Part shown: piece by piece, positions 12,464 to 23,163 of the stretch
How the letters are laid out: each line of letters starts with the position of its first letter
Position numbering within the stretch: position 1 is the stretch's first letter
From: Pocillopora verrucosa
Lineage: Eukaryota; Cnidaria; Anthozoa; Scleractinia; Pocilloporidae
NCBI RefSeq assembly: GCF_036669915.1
Contig: NC_089325.1
Location: 5,539,400 to 5,603,399, forward strand
Direction: 5' to 3'
DNA length: 64,000 nt
Made by a program: the position numbers and the translations under genes
Notes under the pieces: model-generated
Seen by the model: only the letters and a program-made list of their open reading frames with translations
Told to the model about the DNA's origin: nothing
Databases searched by the model: none

Positions 12464-13555
12464 TGTATATCAATGAACTTTTACCTACTAACAAGGTTGG
12501 AACAGAAAATACTTTAATACCAACAGGGAAACCTTTCACAGTGTATCTTGGGTAATGTTACCGATTGCCCCTTTAATCAAATAACACTGGATGGCCCGTT
12601 TACTTTGGCTCCTGGGGAGGCCAACCGACTGAGTTGCTTCACCAATGAAGCTGAATATAGTAAAGGAAATGACCAAGAAAACACTGCCGTAGAATCTAAA
12701 CCTGGAAGTCCCTGCCATGGCGGTGGTCCAGGAAGGGAGAATGGTGCGAGCTCAACCAGACCTATCTTCCTTCAGTTTTTAGACTCAAATATTTTTTCTT
12801 TGATGCCAACCAGCAAAATTTACTTCTGGTGTGTGCTATTGAAGAATTCTCCATCAGAAGGTGCACGCAAACAGTTTTACGTCACTTAAGTCGCCTCACA
12901 ACTATCTCAGATATTCTATTTCATACTAGGCTTAGTTTCTTATCCTATGCGACAATTGATGTCTTGTTATACGGAATTTATAGGGAATTCTTTCCCTATT
13001 ATAGCCCATTACGGGACAAAACACATGATTGGTTTTTGGAAAAAACATTTTTAGGTGTCTTGGATGCATGAATTCTCCATAATCGTGATCAGAATTTCAT
13101 ATTCCCGGTAATATTTACCCCGCTATATAGATGATATCGCAAATCAGCTGCTGACACGTCACTCGCCTTCCGCGCCACTCAGTCAGGTTGATGAATGAAC
13201 AGCGAAGCCTACACCATTCTCAATCCAAGGTCGTTTGCTGCAATTTTTTCAGATTATGGCTGCCAAAACACTGAAAAATCCGTGTTGCCTAGAGAAAAAG
13301 ACGTTCAAACTTTTCTAGAAGGGGAAGAAAACCAAAATACGGAATGAAAAACCAAAAGTTGTGTATCCAGTGGCTTTGGTAATGGCATTTCTCGCGGCTG
13401 AGAACGAAAATTGACAACTAGAGTATTTGCCACAAGCCGATTTTAGCCGTGTACTTAAGAGATTTCTTCTGTCGATAAGGACCAAGTCAATAACTAAGAA
13501 TTTTTTAAATTGAAAATTAGGCCCGTTGTTTGTTTTTGTAGTGTTTCAACGCATT
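12464..13555. other. 3' flank of the receptor kinase; no gene recognised
   Basis: After the stop codon the sequence keeps short open frames in several phases but shows no splice-bounded or family-recognisable exon. It presumably includes the 3' untranslated region. I see no clear polyadenylation signal that I would commit to. Confidence 0.45.
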
Positions 13556-13745
13556 TTTTTTATCTTGAGGCTTAGCGCCTACGCACTTTACGACTTTTAT
13601 TCGGGGATTGTCGATCCTTTCATTTTCATTCGTTAATTAAGTCGACTCTTCTTGTCAGTAAATGGCTATTCCGTTTATATGATAAACAAAATGATACCTG
13701 GTTGATTGTAGATATTAAAATTTTTCTTCTCGTGTTCCACTCGAC
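13555..13745 (-). mobile_element. Penelope-like element 3' tail fragment, inverted copy of the 17.64-17.78 kb tail
   Basis: The reverse complement of this stretch aligns with about 17640-17790. Shared blocks include GGGGATTGTCGATCCTTT, TTTTCATTC, GTCGAC, CTTGTCAGTAAA and TGATAAACAAAAT. It contains no coding part. The same tail follows the decayed GIY-YIG domain at 17.5 kb, so this is a second, opposite-facing remnant of that retroelement family. Confidence 0.65.
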
Positions 13746-13867
13746 ATCTTTAAACACTCGAAGAGAGATTCCATATCTAGTGTACCCATCTATATTATTC
13801 TATTTGTACCATTGTGAATTTGCTTTGTTATACCTTTGTTAAGCCAAGCTTTCATTTCCTTTGCATT

Positions 13868-13888
13868 GATAAAAAAAAAAAAAAAAAA
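13868..13888. repeat. Poly(A) run
   Basis: About 18 consecutive A residues follow GATAA. It may be the tail of an old retrotransposed copy or a simple homopolymer. Confidence 0.6.
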
Positions 13889-13987
13889 GCCTGACGCATT
13901 TTCTCGGTCAGGTTCGCCTCATGGAAAAATAAAAATAATCCAAACCTTCTGGATTCTGGATCTTTAGCTCCTGAAACAACTGAATAG

Positions 13988-14236
13988 GCTATTGTATCAC
14001 TCGGCGCCGAGGAGATAAAGCTTTTGAAAAGCTACACCAGACTCTACAAAGAGAAATTCGGCTTTCCGTTGGTAATTTGCGCTCTTTTAAACAACAAAGA
14101 GACAATTTTGGAACGGATTAGAGACTGTCTCAACAACGATAGCTACCAGAAATTAAACAGAGGGATCAAAGAAGTGAAAGACATAATGGTTTTGAGAGTA
14201 AAGGACCTGGTGAACAGCGAAACTATTAAAATCTAA
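13988..14236 (+). CDS. Terminal exon of a URAD-like OHCU decarboxylase; partial, possibly a pseudogene
   Basis: The frame reads EEIKLLKSYTRLYKEKFG, then FPLVICALLNNKETILERI, and ends with EVKDIMVLRVKDLV and a TAA stop. The pattern KFGFPxVICA, the ILERIRxxLxN helix and the EVKxIxxLRxxDLV tail are those of 2-oxo-4-hydroxy-4-carboxy-5-ureidoimidazoline decarboxylase, the enzyme that follows uricase in purine breakdown to allantoin. The exon probably starts after the AG at 13986-13987 in phase 0. The amino-terminal half, with the HPDLAG-type motif carrying the active-site His, is not visible upstream back to the kinase gene. The piece is therefore either a far-spliced last exon or an orphan fragment. 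It sits among dead retroelements, which favours a fragment. Confidence 0.7.
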   Translation, partial: AIVSLGAEEIKLLKSYTRLYKEKFGFPLVICALLNNKETILERIRDCLNNDSYQKLNRGIKEVKDIMVLRVKDLVNSETIKI

Positions 14237-15250
14237 TTCACGTATACTCTGGTTCGAGTGACCTATTCGAAATTCTCAATAACGATATTCAACTTTCCAC
14301 CCATTGATTTAGGGTTTATTTTAGCATTTCCAGTTGTAAAACCTAAAAGACTTTTTAGAAAGCTGTTTGAATTAGTTAGAAAAAGTTTCTTTTTTGTCCA
14401 ATGGGACTGACCTTATTGTTAAGAAGCGGCAAGGCCAGATGCAAATTCTTTCACCTGCCGAGGATAAATTGAGGTCTTGTTGACTATGAAAGCCCAAAAT
14501 AACTCTTAAGCCCTACCTTTTGTAGATCCATTGATGAGTTCAACGGGATGAACTGTTTGACGTTTGGCTCACTTTCAGAATTTCGATTTGATGATTCAGG
14601 CCCTTAGCAAATCTATAAAACATTCGCCAATAATACACTAGTCTTAATTTTCTCAACTTTTCAATAAACAGGGAAATCTTCAACCTGATAAATTGAAATT
14701 AGAAAACGAAACTGGCAGAGATTCAATACATAAAATCAACAAATTGAATTTGATATGCTTAGTACGTGAATACCTTTTAAATTCTAGCCATTAGCGAGAA
14801 AGATCAGTTGGGTTTTTCACTTTTGAGGATCAAGTAACTTAACATGTGGTTAAGTAAAAAGAAACATTGATAGAGTGAACAACAACGTTTTTAATCGTTT
14901 TTAATCGTATGATATGACTAAGAAGTCATTTCATTAAGTGACTGGTTAAGCACTTTTCCTGGCAATCAGTAAGCGGGGAAGATCTAAATAAAAACGACGA
15001 CACTGTTCGCTTAAGCAGTGGACGACCGCTGTGACTCTCTGCTGGTTTACAGGAGTAGTAACCCATGAGCAATAGAACAGGTGATCTATTAACTTACAAA
15101 ATATTGCCACGGACACAAAAACAATTCAGTTATCGACCAATCAGAGCGCACGTAAAGTCTTAGTTATCTTAAGAACTTTTAAATCATTATATATTATCAG
15201 TTGCCATAATTGGCCCATGATTGGATTGGATATCTTTACATAAATCCTTT
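14237..15250. other. Intergenic; no gene recognised
   Basis: AT-rich sequence with no supported exon. A CCAATCAGAGCGCACGTAAA block near 15136 resembles the CCAATCAGAG core of the MITEs elsewhere, but I cannot delimit an element. Confidence 0.4.
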
Positions 15251-15633
15251 TCAAGCATCTTCCTGTGTGTTTTGTTCATCTCTCCCTGCTTCATGTTTCA
15301 AACATAGAAGGATAAATGGAAGGAGAGACCCAATGATTCCAACTCCACCAGCAACAATAAACGCAACGATGTAATTACCGAATGTGTCAGCCGTTAGACC
15401 AGATAAAAAAGATAACAACAAAATTCTCAAACAGCAAAATGGCAGGCATATGAGGTGTCTTTTGTCTGTCTGGGTAATTTGGTAATATCAACTGAGTTGA
15501 TAACGTAAATTGGCCACCATAAAGAGTTTCAAAGCTGACGTTTCGAAACGCTTGAAACGTCAGCTTTGAAACTCTCTACTGTGGCCAATTTACGTTATCA
15601 ACTAAGTTGATAATACTAAATTACCCTGCTATA

Positions 15634-15665
<32 letters not shown>

Positions 15666-16491
15666 CGAAACTTACCCCGTTAATTCATTTGTCTGTCTAT
15701 TTTGAAGTCCTTCAAACATCAGAATACCACGTTTATCTCTCTAAAGACCTATCTGCCTCTTTGACTCACTTCAATTGTTGTTGATATTTTCAAAAGACTC
15801 TTCTTTAGGGCTAGGTAACCAAAGGATGTACAGTATGATGGTTCCAAAGTTTTTGTCATGGATACGAGAGCCAAAGGGGAGAATCTTTGAACACTGTTCA
15901 AATGCATGCTCTAAATACAACGTCTTCTCAGCAGGAGTTTAAAAGCTTAACAGGATATTCCATTATTATTGGTTATGACTTTTCCGGAGTGGAGGGAGAC
16001 GCCATAGGAGCACAGCTCATAATACCCCGTTTATAGCTTGTAAAGAGAGGGGGATATATTCACAGTCCCCCGGAGGGGGGGGAGTATAAAAGTGGAAAGA
16101 CAAAATTGGTCCCCTACCCGACAACGGTGGACTAATCTGGACTAAAACTAAACTCCGGAAAATAGCATCAGCAATCCAACGGCGGAAGCCTTTTCATCTT
16201 CCTTTACGGCTTTTGGGATTTCAACCATCATTGAAGTAATCATCAATCCATCCGCTGAACTGAAAAAGATGGCATAAGTGAATGCACCAAAGTAAGACTT
16301 TGCCAGGGTCAGAAGCATAGTGGAAGCTTTCATAATGAAAATAGCTGCCTGAAGCAGAAGGCGGCTGTTTACGAACTTTAAGTCGCACAGGAATCCTCCT
16401 CCGATGCGGCCAAGTGAGGCAAATATGCCGATAACCATGTAATTGTCGAGCTCTTGTTAGTCAAAATACCAAGGTCATCACAATGCTTCAT
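15251..16491 (-). pseudogene. SLC16-type (monocarboxylate transporter family) gene remnant
   Basis: Two coding pieces remain. The 5' piece starts at 16491 after a good acceptor (TTTTCAG) with CDDLGILTNKSST, then needs a one-base frame change to continue as MVIGIFASLGRIGGGFLCDL and on to the helices around LTLAKSYFGAFTYAIFF. It stops with FSGV and a TAG at 16148-16150. The 3' piece (about 15421 down to the TGA at 15251-15253) reads LSGLTADTFGNYIVAFIVAG, then GIIGSLLPFILL and a short acidic tail. The GRxxxG segment, the GLxADxxGNY motif and the order of helices fit the second half of an SLC16/major facilitator protein. The frameshift, the stop and a palindromic element between the pieces say it is dead. 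The first half is absent. Confidence 0.7.
15474..15670. mobile_element. Near-perfect palindromic MITE
   Basis: The left arm 15474-15545 and right arm 15552-15620 are almost exact reverse complements with a loop of a few bases. Key blocks are TCAACTGAGTTGATAACGTA, TTGGCCAC and AGTTTCAAAGCTGACGTTTC. The right side is followed by GACGCAGCACCACAGTTTC. Fragments of the same family occur near 4372-4460, 20180-20215 and 56285-56310 and 56700-56735. It split the transporter remnant around it. Confidence 0.8.
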
Positions 16492-16718
16492 CTGAAAATG
16501 CCAGTAAATGTAAGTTAGACTATGGAAATCAATGATAATCAGTAGGTTAATCTGAGTTGTAAACTGAATAATCAGAAATCTCCAGCCCTGTCCGAGAAAT
16601 TTCATTCAAAAGTTGGCGTAAATTAAGACGACTTAGGAACTTAAGAGAGAATAAAGGGCAAATGACTATCCTTTTCACGCTCAAGGGTGAATTGGATCGA
16701 CGGCTCAACTGAATTTAA

Positions 16719-17520
16719 ATGCGACAGGAGGCGCTCTGCTTCATTTCCAGATACCGCAGAAATAAATTTCTTGATTTAAATGTGTCCAGAGGGGTTCAGG
16801 GTAATTTAGAGACAAGTGTCTACAGTAAACCTACCCACACCGACAAATACCTCGCTTTCGATTCTCACCACCCTATTTGCCATAAAAAGTCTGTAGCCAA
16901 AAATTTACATAGGAGGGCTGACTGTTTACCATCTTCACTCGATTCGAAGGCTGAGGAGAGGAAATATGTTTCCAATGTCCTAAAGGCAAATGGCTATACA
17001 AAAACTTTTTCTCCGTAACTGCCAAAAACCAGTTACAACTGGTAACGCTCTTGATGAAACGGAACCAGCGACTGGTTTTGCTGTTATTCCTTACATTCAG
17101 AGTATTACGGAACCCATCAAGAGAATTTTGAATAGCCACAACGTTAAAGTCGCTCAAAAACCTTTTCAGACTTTGGGGCATATTTTCACCAAACCTAAGG
17201 ATCCTGTCACTAAAGAACAACGAACCGACGCTATTTATTCTATTCCGTGACTGTGATAACGAATACATCGGACAGACCAAACGTCAGTTTGGTACACGTT
17301 TAAAAGAGCAACAAAAAGCGGTTTTCCTTTGCAAAAAGGAAAATTCAGCTTTAGCGGAGCACACATGCCTAACTAAGTATACAATTAGGAGGGATAATTC
17401 TAAAATTATCACCACTAATCGACGTTACCACCAGCGCCTTTGTTTGGAGGCTTGGTATATTAACTCCGCCCACGCTCCTTTAAATTGTGACCATGGCGGT
17501 TTGCTTCCTGACGCCTAGTT
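16719..17520 (+). pseudogene. Decayed Penelope-like retroelement (RT C-terminus and GIY-YIG endonuclease)
   Basis: The first frame reads KFLDLNVSRG, TSVYSKPTHTDKYLAFDSHH and CHKKSVAKNLHRRA, the segment just after the YVDD box in Penelope-like reverse transcriptases. A second frame near 17040-17250 continues with the linker (FQTLGHIFTKPKD). A third (17245-17516) gives NEYIGQTKRQFGTRLKEH and LCLEAWYI, the GIY-YIG endonuclease with its YIGQT-type motif and conserved arginine. At least two frameshifts separate the parts, and the RT core before FLDL is missing, so this is a 5'-truncated dead copy. Its non-coding tail runs to about 17790 and has an inverted twin at 13555-13745. Confidence 0.8.
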
Positions 17521-17819
17521 ACAGTAATCAGTTGGTATGTGTCGGTTTCCTGTAAACTATTGTCCGTAATGAATTGTCGTCACGGCTTACCAGGCAGTCT
17601 AGAAAAGGTAGTTTACCATTTTCTTCGACCTCTCTCTGTCCATGTATTATTTTGTTTATCATGTAAACACAATAGCCCTTTACTGACAAGAAACGTCGAC
17701 TTGACTAATGAATGAAAATAAAAGGATCGACAATCCCCAAATGAAAATCGTTAAGTGCGTTGTCGCTGAGCCTCAAGTTTAGAAACTTACCTTTAATTGA
17801 ATAGTAACTTTAAAAATGA

Positions 17820-18640
17820 TTCAATTTCGTAGTTTTTTACGCAATGTATGGCTGCTCGAACCACATGGCACGCCGAAGGAATAGCTCAGGCTAGGAGTTT
17901 CACCCCAGCACGAAAACACTCCGCCTTTCCAGAAGGAGGTACTGCTAACTTTTGAGAAACATTTCTTGGTGTAAGGTAAGGTTCCATCTTGTAAAAATGT
18001 AAAAAGCTGGAACAACAGGAGAGAGCTAACAAAAACACGTCCTACTCTCATGACGACCGCTGCCCGCTGTGCGGTACTGGAAGTGGTACTGGATATGGAG
18101 ATTGCTTTGAACAACCGCCCTTTATATTACGTCGAAGACGACATACACTGAGTTATCAGTGCTTACCGCTAACTCACTTCCATTTCTTCGATCAAACCAG
18201 CTACCAGAACTGGAACCACACCATCTAAGAGAATTTGATCTGCGCTGAAGAGCTAAATATCTGCACAGGTGAAAGCAGACTTTGTGGACCAGGTGGACCA
18301 CCGAATATTTACAAAGGTTGAGAGAACGACACCGGATGAAACACATGAATCAAACTACGCCCTTGGCCAAAGGAGAGGTGATCATCATCATGGACGAGGA
18401 ACGAAATCGCAACAAATGGAAAATTTGAATCGTGGAAGACCTGATTTCGGGACGAGACGAGCTGCCAAACTTCGAGCGGGGAAAGGAACACTCGAACCGG
18501 CGGTAAAACACCTTTACCAACTGGAGCTGTCATGCGATCGGGAGAATGTACAGGCTCCTCCGCAACTCAACCCCGAAGCCCCAACATTCAGGCCCAGGAG
18601 GAGAAGTAACACCGAACTGACATACTGAACTAACTTTCTG
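17820..18640 (+). pseudogene. Decayed BEL/Pao retrotransposon, integrase tail and DUF5641 region
   Basis: The plus strand encodes, across several frames, MEIALNNRPLYYVEDDIH, LPELEPHHLREFDLRRRAKY, FVDQVDHRIFTK, VIIIMDEERNRNKWKI, VEDLISGRDE, RAAKLRAGKGTLEPAVKHLY and LELSCD, ending with LNPEAPTFRPRR and a stop at 18626-18628. This is the order found at the end of the Pol polyprotein of BEL/Pao elements: end of the integrase, then the DUF5641 domain. There is an in-frame stop after KWKI and at least one frameshift after GRDE. No long terminal repeat was recognised. It is an old fragment. Confidence 0.75.
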
Positions 18641-19600
18641 TTTTGTTCATTGAATTTCAAATTTTATCGACTGTGCTATTCTAGTTTCGCGTTATGGAAA
18701 AAACGTATCCAATGAAGTGAGGACGGTTTTGACTGCTAAAAATTAACATGAGTTGCCCATGCGGAAGATTGTGATTCTGTTGGAATTTTAACATAATGTG
18801 AAGACCCTGGGGTGACTTATTTGAGATGCCTTGGCCATGAGATATGCGGAATCAACAGGTTAAATACATCGAAAGTGTGCACGATTCTTTCATAATGATT
18901 AACAAATACGTTAATTATTAAGATATTTTAGATTTAGGCTGGGAATGAAATAAAGAAACCTGCCTTTTTACAAGTCTTCTATTATTTTGAGAAAAAAATG
19001 CGTTAAAGTGGCTAGGTTGATCAAAGATCACAGATTCTCGTTTTCCTTGGAGCTCATTGTAAAAATAAACATCCAATGTCACTGCCTCGATCATGTCTGA
19101 CCCAATGAATCAAAATAAAATGATAGCAAACACCCAGTCAACAATATCATATAACATTTATTCTGTTGACCATGGTTAGGATTAGTTTTCAGACTACGCT
19201 CAAGCCAAACAACCAATCTGAAAGGTTTATTTAAGACAGTTTGGCGCAAGCAAGGAGTATCCTAACTCATGAATTGCGTGCTGAAATGTGCAACGCTCCG
19301 TACGAAAAATCACGTAACTTACGAATCGAACGTTTCCCCATATTTTGCCTTTGCTCCAAAATATGAGGAAACGTTTGAACTCGTCACGTATCGCGTCACC
19401 CCGCGGGGAGGTTTTTTTCTCATCTGGAAATAACACTTTACAAGAGTCTCGGTACAAATTACAAGACAAGGAATTTAATTGGAAAAATGAGGTCATTCAG
19501 GACTGACCGACTCATCACCGATACTTGATTTTCCCGCGAAATTGCTTACTTTTCTGTGCTCTTCCATGGAAATGTATATTTCTCTCTCTTCAGTGGTTCT
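18641..19600. other. Intergenic; nothing recognised
   Basis: I see no supported exon or repeat here. The end of this stretch would contain the 3' untranslated region of the minus-strand gene A. Confidence 0.45.
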
Positions 19601-22600
19601 TTAGGCCATTCGGTTGTCTGGTTGATCATAAGCTGGCGCATCATTAAGAGCCATTTCGTCGTTATTAGGTTCTCCTGAATTTTGTTTTTTAAGTTTTATT
19701 AATCGATAGAATAAAAATAATGTGATGAGCAATGTGATAGCAAAGAGAATCCCAAAAACAATCGCTAGTGTTTGCCTGCAGGGACCTGGAAAATAAAAGA
19801 CACAATATTCACGCTGGTGAGTAAGCCAGCAGGTAAGGATGATATGCAAGAAGTGAACACGCAAAAAATGGGAAAAAGCTAATGGCAAAACCATTTCCTA
19901 CTGGTATTTCCCCTAGCTGTTGTAGACCCTGGTTGACAGAGAAACTAGTCGTGTCGTTGTTTATGAGTAGGTATCTTTAATATTAACACTGTAAACAAGT
20001 TTTTGGTTTAATCGATCAAATTCGAGGAGTTATGCAAACGCGGGACTTAGTCTAGGATTTACATAGAGTAAAATTATTTTTATCTTGGCTTCTCGTTCGT
20101 ATATGAGAAGCTCATATCTAGCTTTCGATTCGCTCTGACGAGAGGTAAGCGCTCGAGACGACAGCTTTTGAATCTCTTAATGGCGGCCAATTACATTATC
20201 AACTTAGTTGAAATGGATAAGCCGTCCATGAAGCCGTATGTTACAGACTACAAGTGACTAGTCCCCCTGGCAACGCTTACCTGAGCTACTGCTGGAGCTG
20301 TAGACTTGAGTCGACTGAGGAACTGGACTAGTCGTGGTTTCTGTGGAGTTGTTTAAAACGAAGCTGACATGATATCATTTGTGCATTTCAGCAATATATA
20401 CACGGCGGGGTTAGTAATTCATGGCAGATGTTGTCCAGATTAAACCATGCAAGGCAGTTTATGTCAATGTCACTTCCGTCATCCATTCCGGCAAAATTAT
20501 CACATTACTTTTACATTTCTTTACGACTGGAGCAGAGTATGAAGATCTAACGCTTAGCAATTTACACAAAAGACTGTATTTCTATACAATAAACAATTCT
20601 AAGAAATCCGGGGATATACTTTTAAGACAAGCATTCAAGTGAGTCTGAGTTCCAGCTCATCGCACAGCGAAAAAGTTGTGCACGGTTTGCCTATCCAGAA
20701 GCGTTGAGTACATAAATGATTTGTGTATTACAGAAGACGAATGACTACTTCCCCTGGCCACGCTTACCTGAGCTACTGCTGGGGCTGTATACTTGAGTCG
20801 ACTGAGGAACTGGACTTGTCGTGGTTTCTGTGGAGTTATCTTACTTTTAAGACTTCTCATTATTTGAAAGAGCCATATCGCACCTTGTGGTTATTATCAT
20901 TGTCACCTTGTTGACATTTACCATTTATTTTACTTCTTTTTTATTGCTCCAGGGAGAGTTATGTTCACTTTCCAGCCGGAAATAAATTGGGAGGATTATG
21001 AAATGACGGCCGGAATTTCAAAAATACAAAATCAGAAGTAAGGCATTTTATATTTCAGCATTACAGGCATTTTCTCACGTTTACATATTTCATCTGAACA
21101 CGAGGGAAATATTCGACGAGTTATGCAAACGTGGGACTTAGTCTAGGGTTTACGTAGGGTAAAAGCGAGCATCTCTTTACAGTAATCAATTCCAAGAAAT
21201 CCGAGGAAACGAGGTTCAACGCTTTCGAAACAAACGTTCAAGTGAGTTTGAGTTCCAGCTCATCGGGTAGCGAAAAAGTTGTGCACAGTTTGCTTATCCA
21301 GAAGAGTTGCGTACATAGATGTTTGTGTGTTACAGAGTACGAATGACTACTACCCCTGCCAACGCTTACCTGGGCTGCTGCTTGGGCTGTAGACTTGAGT
21401 CGACGGAGGAACTGGACTTGTCGTGGTTCCTGTGGAGTTATCTAAAACATAAATGATAATATTTCTTATTTTGCATCTTTTTCTGTTATGAATTTAGCAG
21501 AAAATTTACAGATATACAGCAGGATTATTAATTCATAGCAGAAATTGTTTAGAATAAACCATGCTAGCAAGCCTTAATTTACACATAGATTTGAAAAGCA
21601 GATTTCCGCGGTAGAAATGCTCAGTTTCAAGGAACAAGAAAGACAGTGATCCTGAATACAGATGTTCTTTCCGTTAACTGTACAGAATGTAAATATTTTG
21701 TGTTTTTGAACTATATTTTGAAAGATCTGAAACACAGAACTGCGAAAGAATAACAACACCAAAGTCCCAAGCAATTTAATATGGTCGTTACTTGGGAAAT
21801 CAGGTGATATTCAGGATTGGGCAGGTAGGATTAAAATGGCTTAGGGAGTCGTCTCCATTCTAAAGCCTGTCGTCAAGTCCAACGTCTGATGCATCCGCCG
21901 CATAAGAAGGTTTTATTTTAAAACATATACTTGCACATAGTTGTGCTCTGATATTGCAACAGTTGCATAACATAACAATGATCCTGTTAAGTTTTGTTCA
22001 GGATTGCTTGATATTTCATTGTTCTCTGACGAGAAACGCTAGCATATCCATTGCTTACCTGATACATTTAGATGGTGTACTTGTAAGCATTTCTCTGTTT
22101 CCGTATCATTATGTGTATATGAGAACAGGGCCACGACTTTGTACTTGCCACTATCATTGACAGCGACATTGAAAATTTCTATCATCAAAAGGCTTTGGTT
22201 CACCTTCTTAAATTCGGCCTTCCCCTGCAAACAAATCTCCTTTACTGGATGAGTACAAGCGCCATCTAATCCAGTTTTGTTTAGGAATGCAAATACGGAC
22301 GAATGTGCGTATGCACGATAGCCACGAAAATGTTGGTCATCTTCATGATTTGATCTGTTGTAGTAAAGTTTTGCGTCCACTCCAGAATTGACTGTAACTG
22401 TAACTCTAGGATCATCACAGACATCTCCCGCAGTTGCCACCGGAACTGCAAAATTTGAATTTAAGGAACTAGTTTTAAAAGCAACCTTCAGAATTTTTCT
22501 TAGGGAATAATCTGATTTATACATGCAGACCCTGGGTAACTTTCCACATTGGTGTAAGTACTCTTCCAGTTATACGTTCACACGCATAACGGAACTCTCA

Positions 22601-23163
22601 TTTTGATCATAATAGCTATAATTTTAATTCTACGAACATAAGGAACAAAGGAATGAGAAAGATTTCTACGAACAATTGCCCATCTTCATTCACAAATAGA
22701 TTCAAAAATTTTTTCTTGTGCTTAATCATATTTATATCTCAATAGGTTTCTTTAGTTGTGTGTCTTGTTTCCGAAAAAAGCAGGAAGACCATGGACGGCT
22801 CAGACGAACAAAAAATTGTCGTTAATATATGCATAATTTTCATGAAAATCAGTTATTCCACAGAGAAGGACCTTACTTTTTCCCTTCAAAACGCTTCCTT
22901 GAATGCTTTTCAATCCTCTCAAGTGCACTATTTTTTCAGCAGGATGAGAAATCGCTTTGGCGTTAGACATAACATATAATAGGTATTGTCGAAGTAGCTG
23001 CTTTCGGTTTCCATCCCCAGTTAAAAATATACCTTTGGAAATGGCGAGTCTTTTCATCATCTTAAAAGCGGAGTATATCGCTAATCGTGTCTTGAACATT
23101 AACAGTCAACTTACCTTGAATCAGTGTTAAAATACAAACCAAGCCGCATAAGAGAAACTTCAT
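19601..23163 (-). CDS. Gene A: Ig-like, mucin-stalk, single-pass membrane protein
   Basis: Minus-strand exons: signal peptide 23163-23115 (MKFLLCGLVCILTLIQ), Ig-like 22445-22059 (387 nt), Ser/Thr/Pro stalk exons 21441-21370 and 20839-20768 (72 nt each), and membrane exon 19785-19601 ending in TAA. All joins are phase 1 and give 254 residues. The Ig-like exon has an IEIFNVAVNDSGKYKVV strand pattern with four cysteines (DVC, GAC, EIC, EKC) that are not in the classic Ig places. Each stalk exon reads like NSTETTTSPVPQSTQVY. The membrane segment starts TLAIVFGILFAITLL. The short tail holds AYDQP, a YDxP form that suits SH2 binding if phosphorylated. The acceptor of the 20839 exon is poor, so its use is uncertain. 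Gene B at 55-61 kb is a duplicate. Function unknown; a recognition or adhesion role is inference. Confidence 0.75.
19980..21985. repeat. Internal duplications around the stalk exons of gene A
   Basis: The segments flanking each stalk exon repeat (for example GAGTTATGCAAACGCGGGAC with TTTACATAGAGTAAAATTA near 20030 and again near 21118). They recur in gene B near 56130 and 56540. The stalk exons were multiplied together with about 400-600 bases of their introns. The part near 21790-21985 also has a stray copy at 52520-52712. Confidence 0.6.
20281..20352 (-). pseudogene. Third stalk exon copy of gene A with lost splice acceptor
   Basis: This copy keeps the donor (CAG then GTAAGC) and the Ser/Thr/Pro frame. 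At its 5' border the other copies have TTTTAG followed by ATAAC; here the bases are TTTTAAACAAC, so the AG is gone. It is probably skipped in the mature transcript. Confidence 0.65.
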
